From Zhongshania aquatica (GTDB taxonomy: Bacteria > Pseudomonadota > Gammaproteobacteria > Pseudomonadales > Spongiibacteraceae): a stretch of 64,000 nucleotides of DNA. Under the pieces are notes generated by a model. That model was not told where the DNA came from and did not search any database. It saw nothing but the letters and a program-made list of their open reading frames with translations. The stretch is from positions 167,999 through 231,998 of the forward strand of contig NZ_JANZNQ010000006.1 of the NCBI RefSeq assembly GCF_027257955.1, written 5' to 3'. The first letter of the stretch is position 1. Each line of letters opens with the position of its first letter. Positions 9,688-20,671 of this stretch are shown one piece after another. A program made the translations under genes and the position numbers.

Positions 9688-10893
9688 ATGAGTACTGAAA
9701 TAAAAGCGCCAACTTTTCCAGAATCAGTCGCAGATGGCTCCATCGCAACATGGCATAAGCAGGTCGGCGAGGCTGTAACACGTGATGAACCGCTTGTTGA
9801 TATAGAAACCGATAAAGTTGTTCTTGAGGTCGTTGCGCCTGCCGATGGCGTCCTGAAGGAAATCATTAAGGGCGAAGGCGATACCGTACTGAGCGATGAG
9901 CTTATTGCGCTGTTTGAAGAAGGCGCTGCAGCTAGCGCTACTTCGGCTCCAGCCCAAGAGGAAGCCGCCGCCACACCCGCGTCTGCTGACTTAAAAATCA
10001 GTCCAGCTGCACGCAAAATGCTGGAAGAAAAAGGCATTGAAGCGGCGGCGGTAACGGGCACCGGTAAAGGTGGCGTTATCACAAAAGAAGACGTTGCTAA
10101 CTTTAAACCTGCAGCAGCGGCTCCTGCGGCGGCGCCAGCAGCGAAATCTACTCCAGCCGCTGCGCCGGCAGTGGATGTGCCTGCAGGGGAGCGCGTAGAA
10201 AAACGCGTGCCGATGACTCGCTTGCGTAAGCGTATCGCCGAGCGACTACTTGAGGCGACGCACACCACCGCCATGTTGACCACCTTTAACGAGGTCAACA
10301 TGGAGCCAATTATGTCTCTGCGCAATCAATACAAGGACTTGTTTGAAAAGTCTCACAACGGCACGCGCCTTGGCTTTATGGGATTTTTTGTAAAAGCAGC
10401 CTGTGAAGCGCTTAAACGTTATCCTGCGGTAAATGCCTCAATTGATGGCGACGATGTTGTTTATCATGGCTTCCAAGATGTCGGTGTGGCAGTTTCTACT
10501 GAGAAGGGCTTGGTTGTGCCCGTGCTTCGCGACGCAGAGAATATGAGCCTTGCCAAGATTGAGGAGAAAATTCGCGAGTACGGTTTGCGCGCTAAAGACG
10601 GCAAGCTATCGATTGAAGATATGACCGGCGGCACCTTTACTATCACTAACGGCGGTGTTTTTGGTTCTTTGTTATCGACGCCAATTTTGAATCCTCCGCA
10701 AACCGCTATTTTGGGTATGCATAAAATTCAAGACCGTCCGATGGCTGTCAACGGTGAGGTTGTTATTCAGCCGATGATGTATTTAGCGCTGTCTTACGAT
10801 CACCGATTGGTCGATGGTAAGGACGCTGTTCAATTTCTTGTGACCATCAAGGATCTACTCGAAGATCCAGCTCGAATCTTGCTAGAAGTTTAA
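9688..10893 (+). CDS. sucB: 2-oxoglutarate dehydrogenase E2, dihydrolipoyl succinyltransferase
   Basis: Core subunit that transfers succinyl groups to CoA. From ATG at 9688 the product has 401 residues: an N-terminal lipoyl domain with Lys43 in ETDKVVLEV, an Ala/Pro-rich linker, an E3-binding domain (ISPAARKML...[11 protein letters not shown], roughly 105-140), a second Ala/Pro linker, and a catalytic domain ending with HRLVDG (His372, Asp376). AGGAAG at 9678-9683 supports 9685/9688 as start. One lipoyl domain only, as usual for SucB. Confidence 0.97.
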   Translation: MSTEIKAPTFPESVADGSIATWHKQVGEAVTRDEPLVDIETDKVVLEVVAPADGVLKEIIKGEGDTVLSDELIALFEEGAAASATSAPAQEEAAATPASADLKISPAARKMLEEKGIEAAAVTGTGKGGVITKEDVANFKPAAAAPAAAPAAKSTPAAAPAVDVPAGERVEKRVPMTRLRKRIAERLLEATHTTAMLTTFNEVNMEPIMSLRNQYKDLFEKSHNGTRLGFMGFFVKAACEALKRYPAVNASIDGDDVVYHGFQDVGVAVSTEKGLVVPVLRDAENMSLAKIEEKIREYGLRAKDGKLSIEDMTGGTFTITNGGVFGSLLSTPILNPPQTAILGMHKIQDRPMAVNGEVVIQPMMYLALSYDHRLVDGKDAVQFLVTIKDLLEDPARILLEV

Positions 10894-10901
10894 CGATGTG
10901 A

Positions 10902-10917
10902 TGGCCGACGCCGGCCA
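10902..10917 (+). other. Intercistronic hairpin between sucB and lpdG
   Basis: TGGCCG/CGGCCA with the loop ACGC forms a perfect 6-bp GC-rich stem 9 bp after the sucB stop. No T run follows, so it is more likely an mRNA processing or stability element than a terminator. Confidence 0.4.
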
Positions 10918-10987
10918 ATCCGGTGCGTGACCCATTTAGATGTGCTTGGCCATTGTATGCGATGGCCGAATACGAACTAAAGAATAG

Positions 10988-12433
<1,446 letters not shown>

Positions 12434-12446
12434 ATTTGCGGTAGTG

Positions 12447-12482
12447 CGCGAAATTCGGGAAAATACGCATCCCGATTTCGCG
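12447..12482 (+). other. Long stem-loop between lpdG and sucC
   Basis: CGCGAAA-T-TCGGGA pairs with TCCCGA-TTTCGCG: 13 base pairs interrupted by one bulged T, with a 9-nt loop. It starts 14 bp after lpdG and lies in the 140-nt leader of sucC. A weak T run follows. Structured sucC leaders have been described in Pseudomonadales (sucC RNA motif); kinship is not shown here. It could equally be a partial terminator setting sucCD levels. Confidence 0.5.
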
Positions 12483-12573
12483 TTGTTACTGCAATGTGCA
12501 GAGGGAGCGGGCCAAGTCACTGACAGGATCTAACTCGCTTAACACTTCCACAGACCGAGATGGTAATTCCAAC

Positions 12574-13740
12574 ATGAACCTTCACGAGTACCAGGGCAAA
12601 CAGTTGTTTGCTGAATACGGGCTACCTGTTTCAACAGGATATGCCTGTGATACCCCGGAAGAAGCTGCAGCTGCAGCTGATAAAATTGGCGGTGACAAAT
12701 GGGTTGTTAAAGCCCAGGTTCACGCTGGTGGCCGTGGCAAAGCTGGCGGCGTTAAGCTAGTTAGCAGCAAAGAAGAGATCAAAGCATTTGCTGAGAAGTG
12801 GCTGGGTAAAAACCTAGTAACCTATCAAACAGATGAGCATGGTCAGCCAGTATCTAAGATCTTGGTTGAATCGTGCACTGACATTGATCAAGAATTGTAT
12901 TTGGGCGCGGTTGTAGACCGTTCATCACGTCGTATCGTTTTCATGGCATCTACCGAAGGTGGTGTTGAAATCGAGAAAGTTGCAGAAGAGACTCCAGAGA
13001 AGATTCTCAAAGCAATTATCGACCCGATGACTGGCGCACAGCCATATCAAGGTCGCGAGCTTGCTTTCCAATTGGGTTTAAACCCAACTCAGGTTAAGCA
13101 GTTTGTAAATATTTTCTTGGGTTTGGCTAAATTGTTCCAAGATAAAGACCTAGCGTTGATGGAAATCAACCCGCTGGTTATTACTAGCGAAGGTAATCTG
13201 CACTGCCTAGACGCCAAATTGGTTGTCGATAGCAACGCGATGTACCGTCATCCTGAATTGAAAAAAATGCATGATCCTTCACAGGAAGATGCACGTGAGG
13301 CGCATGCCGCTAGCTTTGAGCTGAACTATGTCGCGCTCGATGGCAACATCGGCTGCATGGTAAACGGCGCTGGTTTGGCTATGGGCACCATGGATATCGT
13401 TAAATTACACGGTGGTGCACCGGCTAACTTCCTAGACGTTGGCGGCGGCGCAACTAAAGAACGTGTTTCTGAAGCATTCAAAATTATCTTGTCAGACGAC
13501 AGCGTTAAAGCTGTGCTGGTAAATATTTTTGGCGGTATCGTACGTTGCGACTTGATCGCTGACGGTATCATCGGTGCTGTACAAGAAGTTGGTGTGAAGA
13601 TTCCTGTTGTTGTTCGTCTAGAAGGTAACAATGCAGACGTCGGCGCTAAGATTCTTGCAGAAAGCGGTCTGAACATTATCGCTGCAAACAGCCTCACTGA
13701 AGCGGCTGAAACAGTCGTTAAAGCAGCGGAGGGTAAATAA
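12574..13740 (+). CDS. sucC: Succinyl-CoA synthetase beta subunit (ADP-forming)
   Basis: Provides the nucleotide-binding ATP-grasp domain and part of the CoA ligase site that makes succinate and ATP from succinyl-CoA. From ATG 12574 the protein has 388 residues, the same as the E. coli enzyme, beginning [12 protein letters not shown]; the longer in-frame upstream extension is leader. The C-terminal ligase domain contains [10 protein letters not shown]. The stop codon overlaps the sucD start by one base (TAATG), giving coupled translation and 1:1 subunits. Confidence 0.98.
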   Translation: MNLHEYQGKQLFAEYGLPVSTGYACDTPEEAAAAADKIGGDKWVVKAQVHAGGRGKAGGVKLVSSKEEIKAFAEKWLGKNLVTYQTDEHGQPVSKILVESCTDIDQELYLGAVVDRSSRRIVFMASTEGGVEIEKVAEETPEKILKAIIDPMTGAQPYQGRELAFQLGLNPTQVKQFVNIFLGLAKLFQDKDLALMEINPLVITSEGNLHCLDAKLVVDSNAMYRHPELKKMHDPSQEDAREAHAASFELNYVALDGNIGCMVNGAGLAMGTMDIVKLHGGAPANFLDVGGGATKERVSEAFKIILSDDSVKAVLVNIFGGIVRCDLIADGIIGAVQEVGVKIPVVVRLEGNNADVGAKILAESGLNIIAANSLTEAAETVVKAAEGK

Positions 13741-14612
13741 TGAGCGTTTTAATTAACAAAGACACCAAGGTGATTTGCCAAGGTTTCACTGGCGCACAGG
13801 GTACTTTCCACTCTGAGCAAGCGATTGCATACGGCACTAAAATGGTTGGTGGCGTGACGCCGGGTAAAGGCGGTCAAGAGCACCTAGGTTTGCCAGTATT
13901 TAATACTGTTGCAGACGCTGTTGTGGCGACGGGTGCTGAAGCATCTGTTATCTATGTGCCTGCAGCATTCTGTAAAGATTCTATCCTTGAAGCCGCTAAT
14001 TCTGGCATCAAGCTGATCGTTTGTATTACAGAAGGCATTCCAACGTTGGATATGCTGGAATGTAAAGTGAAGTGCGACGAGTTAGGCGTGCGTCTAATCG
14101 GACCAAACTGCCCAGGTGTTATCACCCCAGGCGAATGTAAGATCGGCATTATGCCTGGTCACATTCACTTGCCAGGCAAAGTAGGTATCGTATCTCGTTC
14201 AGGTACTTTAACCTATGAAGCGGTTAAGCAGACAACTGATTACGGTTTCGGCCAATCTACTTGCGTAGGTATTGGCGGTGACCCGATACCTGGTTCTAAC
14301 TTCATCGATATTCTGGAGATGTTCCAGAATGATCCACAAACCGAAGCGATTGTTATGATCGGTGAGATTGGTGGTACCGCTGAAGAAGAAGCGGCTGCTT
14401 ACATCAAAGCAAACGTGACCAAGCCTGTTGTGTCTTACATTGCCGGTGTTACTGCACCTGCTGGTAAGCGCATGGGTCATGCTGGTGCGATCATCTCTGG
14501 CGGGAAAGGTACTGCTGATGAGAAGTTTGCCGCGCTGCAAGATGCAGGCGTTAAAACCGTTCGCTCACTGGCGGACATTGGCAAAGCTCTAAAAGAAATT
14601 ACCGGCTGGTAA
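13740..14612 (+). CDS. sucD: Succinyl-CoA synthetase alpha subunit
   Basis: Carries the phosphorylated histidine intermediate of succinyl-CoA synthetase: His247 in [10 protein letters not shown]. The N-terminal CoA-binding Rossmann domain contains [13 protein letters not shown], and [10 protein letters not shown] is also present. The 290 residues match the family. It is translated from a start overlapping the sucC stop and ends the sdh-suc transcription unit at a strong terminator. Confidence 0.98.
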   Translation: MSVLINKDTKVICQGFTGAQGTFHSEQAIAYGTKMVGGVTPGKGGQEHLGLPVFNTVADAVVATGAEASVIYVPAAFCKDSILEAANSGIKLIVCITEGIPTLDMLECKVKCDELGVRLIGPNCPGVITPGECKIGIMPGHIHLPGKVGIVSRSGTLTYEAVKQTTDYGFGQSTCVGIGGDPIPGSNFIDILEMFQNDPQTEAIVMIGEIGGTAEEEAAAYIKANVTKPVVSYIAGVTAPAGKRMGHAGAIISGGKGTADEKFAALQDAGVKTVRSLADIGKALKEITGW

Positions 14613-14631
14613 GGTTTAGATGTTTTGTTAG

Positions 14632-14656
14632 AAAAGGCGGCTTCGGCCGCCTTTTT
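14632..14656 (+). terminator. Rho-independent terminator of sucCD
   Basis: AAAAGGCGGC/GCCGCCTTTT, a perfect 10-bp stem with TTCG tetraloop followed by further T residues, 20 bp after sucD. Confidence 0.93.
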
Positions 14657-14662
14657 GCGTTT

Positions 14663-14690
14663 TTGGCATCGAGTAAATCACGCATCTAAT
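14663..14690 (+). promoter_or_regulatory. Candidate promoter of the tetR-aidB operon
   Basis: TTGGCA (14663-14668), a 16-base spacer and TCTAAT (14685-14690, 5 of 6 consensus). Predicted start near 14697 falls inside the 36-bp palindrome, so a repressor bound there would block initiation. Confidence 0.55.
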
Positions 14691-14694
14691 TCTT

Positions 14695-14730
14695 GATCAA
14701 ACAAGTGAATCATGATTCACTTGTTTGATC
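14695..14730. promoter_or_regulatory. 36-bp perfect palindromic operator
   Basis: Two 18-bp arms (GATCAAACAAGTGAATCA and its exact reverse complement) abut with no spacer. It overlaps the predicted transcription start and ends 15 bp before the start codon of the TetR-family gene. TetR-family dimers usually bind palindromes of 15-30 bp in exactly this location and autorepress, so this is the predicted operator. It is not a terminator: no T run follows. Confidence 0.85.
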
Positions 14731-14745
14731 CTTGTCGGAGTCTCT

Positions 14746-15360
14746 ATGGCGTATCGCGAAACCCCCTTAGTAACGCAGCGCAAACTGGCGCAAAAGTCGG
14801 CCCTGCTTCATGCGGCAGAATCCTTGGTGAGGGAAGGTGGATTCGGTGCATTAACGATACAGGCATTAGCCTCAGCCGCAGGTGTCGGTGTGGGCACGGT
14901 ATACCGATATTTTAGTAATAAAGATGAATTGACCACCGAGGTGTTCAGGCGGGCGACTATCCGCGAGGTAGACGCTGTATCGGCTGTTTTAGATATCAAC
15001 GGAACTATGTCAGATCGTCTTGCTGCCGCAGCAGAAGTGTTTTCGCAACGAGCTTTTGCTGCGCCGAAACTGGCATGGGCACTTATTGCCGAGCCCGTCG
15101 AGCCGGCAGTGGATATTGCGCGCCTTAAGTACCGTAAGAAGTATGCGGCCCTATTCGAAAAAGTTATCGCAAAAGGTGTCGATAGCGGCGAGTTAGTACC
15201 TCAAATACCGGCCTTGTCGGCTGCCGCCTTGGTTGGGGCAATGGCAGAAAGTTTATTGGGGCCATTGGATCACCTTGAATGTCGTGAGTTAACCACTGCA
15301 GCGCTGCGTGATTTTTGCTTGCGAGCGGTCGGGGTGGTAGTCGAAAGCAAGTGTCCGTAA
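14746..15360 (+). CDS. TetR family transcriptional regulator
   Basis: A 204-residue DNA-binding repressor. The start at 14746 has CGGAG six bases upstream. An N-terminal helix-turn-helix of TetR type is clear (GALTIQALASAAGVGVGTVYRYFSNK-like, about residues 33-57), and the remaining helical part is the ligand-binding/dimer domain. It lies 15 bp after a perfect 36-bp palindrome and 21 bp before the AidB-like acyl-CoA dehydrogenase gene, so it probably autoregulates and controls that enzyme. The ligand, perhaps an acyl-CoA or damage-related signal, is unknown. Confidence 0.92.
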   Translation: MAYRETPLVTQRKLAQKSALLHAAESLVREGGFGALTIQALASAAGVGVGTVYRYFSNKDELTTEVFRRATIREVDAVSAVLDINGTMSDRLAAAAEVFSQRAFAAPKLAWALIAEPVEPAVDIARLKYRKKYAALFEKVIAKGVDSGELVPQIPALSAAALVGAMAESLLGPLDHLECRELTTAALRDFCLRAVGVVVESKCP

Positions 15361-15381
15361 AAATTCTTTAGGAATGTATCT

Positions 15382-17064
15382 ATGTCGTTGATTCACAACA
15401 AACCAGACTTTGATCTCGTTGACTCAAGCACAGAGACACACGAGGTCTTCAATCAATCGTCGGCATTGGAAAACTACAATCTTTATTGTAGTGATATTCC
15501 ACTTCAAGAAGCGGTGAAGTATGCAGGTTTGCTAGACACAGTTGCCGTTTCTAGACACGGAGAACGATGCGGCCGTGCAGAGACCATCGCTTGGGGCTTT
15601 GATGCCAATGAAAATAAACCGCAGTTTGACAGTCATGATCGATTTGGCCACCGGGTAGACCTTGTTAAGTTTCATCCTAGCTATCATCAGTTAATGAACA
15701 TGGCGCTTAGCGAAGGACTACATTCAGGTCCGTGGCAAGCAGGCGAGAAGAATGCCCACGTAAAGCGTGCTGCTCTGAGTTATATGCAGGCACAGATTGA
15801 TGCCGGCCACGGTTGCCCTTTAACCATGACATTTGCCTCGGTACCCACCATAAAATTAAGCCCTTCTGTGGCCGATGTTTGGCTCCCTAAAATTCTTGCC
15901 AATGATTATCAGCCTGAGAACGTGCCGTATTTCGAGAAGCGTGCGGTGACGATTGGTATGGGAATGACCGAAAAGCAGGGCGGTTCAGATGTTCGCGCAA
16001 ATACAACCAACGCAGTGGCAATAAGTGGCTCGGGGAACGGTGCTTTATATAGTCTTTCTGGTCATAAATGGTTTTTGTCCGCGCCGATGTGTGATGCCTT
16101 TCTCGTGCTGGCTAAAACATCTGTCGGGCTGAGTTGTTTTCTTGTGCCTCGTTGGCGCGAAGATGGTCTTAAAAATGGCCTCTATGTTCAACGCCTTAAA
16201 AACAAAATGGGCAATGTATCAAATGCCTCATCGGAACTAGAGTTGCGGCAGGCACATGGCTGGATGATAGGAGAGGAGGGGCGTGGTGTGCCGGCCATTA
16301 TTGAAATGGTGGCGTTAACGCGTTTTGATTGCATGGTTGGGTCAACGGCGGGGCAGCGGCAAGCTGTTGCACAGGCGGTAAATCATGCTCGACAGCGTTC
16401 GTCTTTTGGTGCGCGTCTTATTGATCAACCTTTAATGCAAAATGTATTGGCAGATTTGCAACTTGAGGTCGAGGGCTCCCTAGCGTTGACGATGCGGATG
16501 GCCCGCGCCTTGGATAATGCCGAAGATCCAACAGAGCAGCTTTTGATGCGTCTAGGTACTGCCGTTGGGAAATTCTGGATATGTAAGCGAACGCCAGGTC
16601 ACGCTTATGAAGCGATGGAGTGCCTCGGCGGGAACGGCGTTATTGAAAATTGCATCATGCCAAGGCTTTACAGAGAAGCGCCTATTAATGCGATTTGGGA
16701 GGGGTCTGGCAATATTCAGGCCTTAGACGTGTTGCGTGCGCTACAGAAGACACCGGCGGTATTGGCTTGCTGGTTCGATGAAATGGAAAAAAGTTGGGGG
16801 CAATACGAATTGCTGGATAGTGCGATTGCGAACCTAAGGGCGCTTTTTACCACGGCTGATCGGCTTGAGTTTCGCGCGCGTTATCTGGTTGAACAGCTTG
16901 CCTTAACCATGCAGTCAGCCTTGTTGGTTAAAGCCGCGCCGGCTTTCGTTGCGGAAGCCTTTATTCGCTCACGCCTCAGCGGGGGGCAGGGTGTATATGG
17001 CTGCCTTCCTAATAATCTCGATATTCAGGCCATTTTATCGCGTGTGTTACCAGAGAATCATTGA
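15382..17064 (+). CDS. aidB: AidB-like acyl-CoA dehydrogenase
   Basis: A 560-residue flavoprotein close in layout to E. coli AidB. Shared blocks include the N-terminal NQSSALENYNLY...D, CPLTMTFASVP, GMGMTEKQGGSDV, GHKWFLSAP, SCFLVPRW and WEGSGNIQALDVLRAL with the acyl-CoA dehydrogenase glutamate. E. coli AidB belongs to the alkylation response, binds DNA and is thought to destroy alkylating agents or shield DNA. Here no Ada gene is adjacent; instead a TetR repressor with its own operator precedes it, so induction is likely wired differently. It is cotranscribed with tetR (21 bp gap). Confidence 0.88.
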   Translation: MSLIHNKPDFDLVDSSTETHEVFNQSSALENYNLYCSDIPLQEAVKYAGLLDTVAVSRHGERCGRAETIAWGFDANENKPQFDSHDRFGHRVDLVKFHPSYHQLMNMALSEGLHSGPWQAGEKNAHVKRAALSYMQAQIDAGHGCPLTMTFASVPTIKLSPSVADVWLPKILANDYQPENVPYFEKRAVTIGMGMTEKQGGSDVRANTTNAVAISGSGNGALYSLSGHKWFLSAPMCDAFLVLAKTSVGLSCFLVPRWREDGLKNGLYVQRLKNKMGNVSNASSELELRQAHGWMIGEEGRGVPAIIEMVALTRFDCMVGSTAGQRQAVAQAVNHARQRSSFGARLIDQPLMQNVLADLQLEVEGSLALTMRMARALDNAEDPTEQLLMRLGTAVGKFWICKRTPGHAYEAMECLGGNGVIENCIMPRLYREAPINAIWEGSGNIQALDVLRALQKTPAVLACWFDEMEKSWGQYELLDSAIANLRALFTTADRLEFRARYLVEQLALTMQSALLVKAAPAFVAEAFIRSRLSGGQGVYGCLPNNLDIQAILSRVLPENH

Positions 17065-17071
17065 TTCTAGT

Positions 17072-17099
17072 CTTGAAAAAATAAGCTGTGGCCCCATCT
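17072..17099 (+). promoter_or_regulatory. Heat-shock (sigma-32) promoter of htpG
   Basis: CTTGAAA (17072-17078), a 13-base spacer, then CCCCATCT (17092-17099). This matches the RpoH consensus CTTGAAA-N11-16-CCCCATNT at every defined base. Predicted start is about 17106, 55 bp ahead of the htpG ATG. Confidence 0.92.
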
Positions 17100-17160
17100 T
17101 ATAAGCACTGACCGTACAAGCTGCGGCCACACTTAATTTTTTTGAAGAAAGGTAGAAACA

Positions 17161-19065
17161 ATGTCGACAGCAGAAAAAGAAACTCTGGGTTTTCAAACTG
17201 AAGCGAAGCAAATGCTGCAGTTAATGATTCACTCAATGTATAGCAATAAAGAAATTTTTCTTAGAGAGCTGGTTTCCAATGCCTCGGATGCGGCTGACAA
17301 ATTACGTTATGAAGCGCTTTCAGATAGCGCTTTGTATGAAAATGACTCTGATTTGAGAGTTCGGGTTAGCCTCGATAAAGAAAAGAATACTTTGACCATT
17401 AGCGATAACGGCATCGGCATGTCCCGCGATGAAGTTGTAGCGAATTTGGGTACCATTGCACGTTCTGGTACCGCTGAGTTTTTGAAAAACCTTAGCGGCG
17501 ACGGCAAAAAAGATTCTCAGCTGATTGGTCAGTTTGGTGTCGGCTTTTACTCAGCGTTTATCGTCGCTGAGCGGGTTGAAGTATTTACCCGTCGGGCGGG
17601 TGATAAGCCTGAGTCTGCGACACATTGGGAGTCTACTGGAGAGGCAGACTTCTCAGTAGAAGAGTGCGAAAAAGCAGATCGCGGCACCGAAGTAGTGCTT
17701 CACTTACGTAAAGAAGACTCTGAGTTTGCCGATGATTGGCGCGTTCGCTCAATCATTAAAAAATACTCCGACCACATCAGCATTCCAGTACAAATGTTAA
17801 ACACGCCACCCGCCGCCAAAGAAGGGGAAGAGCAAGAGGCGCCGACATTTGAGGCGGTGAACAGTGCCACTGCATTGTGGACACGCTCGCGCAGTGAAGT
17901 AACAGATGACGAATATCAGGCTTTCTACAAGCACGTCAGTCACGACTTTAGTCCAGCGCTCTATTGGAGCCACAATAAGGTTGAGGGTAAATTAGAGTAC
18001 ACAAGCCTGTTGTATTTACCTGGTCAGGCGCCAATGGATTTGTGGAATCGCGATGCCGCACGTGGACTGAAGTTGTATGTTCAGCGCACGTTTATTATGG
18101 ACGATGCTGAGCAGTTTTTACCGCTGTATCTGCGCTTCGTGAAAGGGGTTATCGATTCCAACGATTTGTCGTTGAATGTTTCCCGTGAGATTTTGCAGCA
18201 AGATCCCGCCGTTGACGCAATGAAGAGCGCATTGACCAAACGTGTGTTGGACATGTTGAGTAAGCTCGCAAAGAGCGATGTAGAGAAATATCAGCAATTC
18301 TGGAAAGCCTTTGGTCAAGTGCTAAAAGAGGGACCGGCAGAAGACTTTAGCAACAAAGAGAAAATTGCCAAGTTGCTACGTTTTGCGACTACCCACGACA
18401 GTAGCAAGGATCAAACCCACTCTCTTGAAGACTATGTGGCGCGAATGAAAGAGGGTCAGGCCAAGATTTACTACGTGGTTGGCGAAAGTCATAAGACCGC
18501 GTCGAATAGTCCGCATCTAGAGGTATTCCGCAAAAAAGGCATAGAAGTGTTATTACTGTCTGAGCGAGTCGATGATTGGCTAATGAATCACCTGTCAGAA
18601 TTTGACGGTAAACCATTCCAAGACGTCGGTCGCGGTGAACTTGATCTGGGCGATTTGGAAGACGAAGCCGAGAAAAAAGCGCAGGAAACGCTGGCAGAAG
18701 AGCATAAAGACCTCGTTGAACGCGTAAACAAGGTCTTGGCAGATAAGGTTGAGAAGGTACGTGTAACTAGCCGTTTAACTGAATCGCCAGCATGCTTGGT
18801 GGTGACGGAAGATGATATGGGTGCGCAGATGCGCCGAATGCTTGAGGCTGCTGGTCAGGCCTTGCCACCTAGCAAGCCTATTTTCGAGCTTAACCCAGAG
18901 CATCCTCTGGTCGTTAAGTTAGACCAAGAAAGCGATGAAGATCGTTTTGCTGATTTAGTGGACGTGTTATTTGATCAGGCCCATTTAGCCGAGGGGGCGC
19001 AATTGGAAGATCCTGCCAGTTATGTTCACAAGCTAAATAAACTACTACTTGAGTTAAGCGCGTAG
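17161..19065 (+). CDS. htpG: Molecular chaperone HtpG (Hsp90)
   Basis: ATP-dependent cytosolic chaperone that works with DnaK. The 634 residues have the Hsp90 three-domain layout: an N-terminal GHKL ATPase with [20 protein letters not shown] and [11 protein letters not shown], a middle domain with NVSREILQQ, and the dimerising C-terminal domain ending LLLELSA. The ribosome site GAAAGG precedes ATG 17161. A textbook sigma-32 promoter upstream and a terminator downstream make it a single-gene heat-shock unit. Confidence 0.98.
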   Translation: MSTAEKETLGFQTEAKQMLQLMIHSMYSNKEIFLRELVSNASDAADKLRYEALSDSALYENDSDLRVRVSLDKEKNTLTISDNGIGMSRDEVVANLGTIARSGTAEFLKNLSGDGKKDSQLIGQFGVGFYSAFIVAERVEVFTRRAGDKPESATHWESTGEADFSVEECEKADRGTEVVLHLRKEDSEFADDWRVRSIIKKYSDHISIPVQMLNTPPAAKEGEEQEAPTFEAVNSATALWTRSRSEVTDDEYQAFYKHVSHDFSPALYWSHNKVEGKLEYTSLLYLPGQAPMDLWNRDAARGLKLYVQRTFIMDDAEQFLPLYLRFVKGVIDSNDLSLNVSREILQQDPAVDAMKSALTKRVLDMLSKLAKSDVEKYQQFWKAFGQVLKEGPAEDFSNKEKIAKLLRFATTHDSSKDQTHSLEDYVARMKEGQAKIYYVVGESHKTASNSPHLEVFRKKGIEVLLLSERVDDWLMNHLSEFDGKPFQDVGRGELDLGDLEDEAEKKAQETLAEEHKDLVERVNKVLADKVEKVRVTSRLTESPACLVVTEDDMGAQMRRMLEAAGQALPPSKPIFELNPEHPLVVKLDQESDEDRFADLVDVLFDQAHLAEGAQLEDPASYVHKLNKLLLELSA

Positions 19066-19074
19066 AGACTAACA

Positions 19075-19100
19075 AAAAGGGCGGCGAAAGCCGCCTTTAT
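19075..19100 (+). terminator. Rho-independent terminator of htpG
   Basis: GGCGGC/GCCGCC stem with GAAA tetraloop, flanked by an A run and TTTATTG, 15 bp after the htpG stop. Confidence 0.85.
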
Positions 19101-19161
19101 TGTTTTAGTCTTGTGTAGCAGTGATAAACTCTCGGTAAATAAGACAATAGTAGGGTGTAGC

Positions 19162-20178
19162 ATGTGCAATAAATATAAAGTTGCGATAATTGGTGGTGGC
19201 AGCTTTGGTACCGCGATTGCCAATATAATGGCGGACAATGGACACGACACCTGTCAATGGATGAGAACAGAAGAGCGTGTTAGTGAAGTTAATGAACGTC
19301 ACAGCAATGAAGTTTATCTCCCTGGTATAAAGCTAAATCCTTCGCTCCGTGCGAGCAGTAATCTTGAAGAAACGGTTGCCGGTTGTGATGCGGTGTTTTT
19401 TTCCATTCCTAGTAAATCAAGCAGAGAGGTAGCACGCCAGTTAGTGGGTCTTCTCGCTCCCGGCACGATATTAGTCAGCACGACCAAGGGCATCGAGTTT
19501 GAAAGTAATAAATTAATGAGTGAAGTCTTACGGGAAGAGCTTCCTCAGGTTCGTTTGGGCATAATGAGTGGCCCCAATCTTGCCAAAGAATTAGCCGCCA
19601 GAATGATAACTGGAACGGTAATAGCGAGCGAGGATCCAGAGGTCAACACTGTCATCCAAGATATACTGCAGTGCTCTTATTTTAGGGTTTACGCTGGCAA
19701 TGATATGTACGGTGTTGAATTGGCCGGCGCCTTAAAAAACGTCTATGCCATAACTGCCGGAATGGCGGCGGCTATGGGTTGTGGTCACAATACCATCAGT
19801 ATGTTGATAACCCGCAGTTTGGCTGAAATGAGTCGTTATGCCGTTGTTAAAGGAGCTGATCCGCTTACTTTTATGGGCCTTGCTGGGGTTGGTGATTTAT
19901 TTGTTACCTGCACATCGCCACTGAGCCGCAACTATCGAGTTGGCTTTGAGTTAGGGCAGGGTAGAGATCTAAATGAAGTTGTTGCCAGCCTCGGTCAAGT
20001 TGCTGAAGGTGTGAATACCCTCCGGTTAATGAAAGAACAATCCGATGCTTTAGATATTTACATGCCTTTGGTAAACGGTCTCTACGACATTATCTACAAT
20101 GGTCGTCAGGTAAGTGAAGTCATAGGTACAATGATGTGTGCTGAACAAAGCCGCGATGTTGATTTCACTATAAAGTAA
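19162..20178 (+). CDS. gpsA: Glycerol-3-phosphate dehydrogenase [NAD(P)+]
   Basis: Reduces dihydroxyacetone phosphate to sn-glycerol 3-phosphate for phospholipid synthesis. From ATG 19162 it has 338 residues, close to the E. coli length of 339; the upstream in-frame extension overlaps the htpG terminator region and is not used. The NAD(P)-binding GGGSFGTAIAN is at the N-terminus, and the catalytic-lysine block ALKNVYAITAGMAAAMG and PLSRNYRVG follow. First of a tight run gpsA-sixA-hydrolase. Confidence 0.96.
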   Translation: MCNKYKVAIIGGGSFGTAIANIMADNGHDTCQWMRTEERVSEVNERHSNEVYLPGIKLNPSLRASSNLEETVAGCDAVFFSIPSKSSREVARQLVGLLAPGTILVSTTKGIEFESNKLMSEVLREELPQVRLGIMSGPNLAKELAARMITGTVIASEDPEVNTVIQDILQCSYFRVYAGNDMYGVELAGALKNVYAITAGMAAAMGCGHNTISMLITRSLAEMSRYAVVKGADPLTFMGLAGVGDLFVTCTSPLSRNYRVGFELGQGRDLNEVVASLGQVAEGVNTLRLMKEQSDALDIYMPLVNGLYDIIYNGRQVSEVIGTMMCAEQSRDVDFTIK

Positions 20179-20191
20179 TGTAATAGGTCTT

Positions 20192-20671
20192 ATGGAAATT
20201 TTGTTGATTCGGCACGGCGCTGCATCGTGGGAATGTAAAACGGATATTGAGCGCGAGCTTACAGAGCAGGGGCAGCGAGAGGTTCAGGCGGCCGCGGATT
20301 GGATTCGTGCCAGCGGCTGGCAGCCCGACGAATTGTGGGTCAGCCCCTACCGGCGGGCAGTACAAACGGCAGCAATTATTAATCGTGATTGGCAGCTTAA
20401 ACCGCGTCTTAAATCGTCATTAACGCCAGATACTCCGCAATCAGAATTGGAGTCAATGTTGTCAACCTTTAGAGGACAGCGGCTAATGTTGGTGTCTCAT
20501 AACCCCTTATTGAGCAATGCCATCGACTTTTGGCATGGCGGGGCAAATAAAAGTTATTGGGGAATGCATACTGCGAGTATGGCCATGGTTACCGCCGAGG
20601 TTTTCGCGCAGGGCTGTGGCAACCTTGAGTGGCTGCGGCACTACCCAAACTACGATCATAACGGCCGATGA
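20192..20671 (+). CDS. sixA: Phosphohistidine phosphatase SixA
   Basis: A 159-residue member of the histidine phosphatase (RHG) family. His8 in LIRHGA is the nucleophile, and the second conserved histidine is in LVSHNPLLS. SixA removes phosphate from phosphohistidine, for example on ArcB or on the nitrogen PTS protein NPr. It follows gpsA by 13 bp and its stop overlaps the start of the next gene by 4 bp (ATGA), so the three genes are probably one operon. Confidence 0.93.
   Translation: MEILLIRHGAASWECKTDIERELTEQGQREVQAAADWIRASGWQPDELWVSPYRRAVQTAAIINRDWQLKPRLKSSLTPDTPQSELESMLSTFRGQRLMLVSHNPLLSNAIDFWHGGANKSYWGMHTASMAMVTAEVFAQGCGNLEWLRHYPNYDHNGR

Noticed and set aside
9669..10325. Long minus-strand open frame of 218 codons
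   Set aside because: It mirrors the Ala/Pro-rich linkers of sucB; composition (Ala/Ser runs) is the shadow of GCN codons, and sucB is certain.
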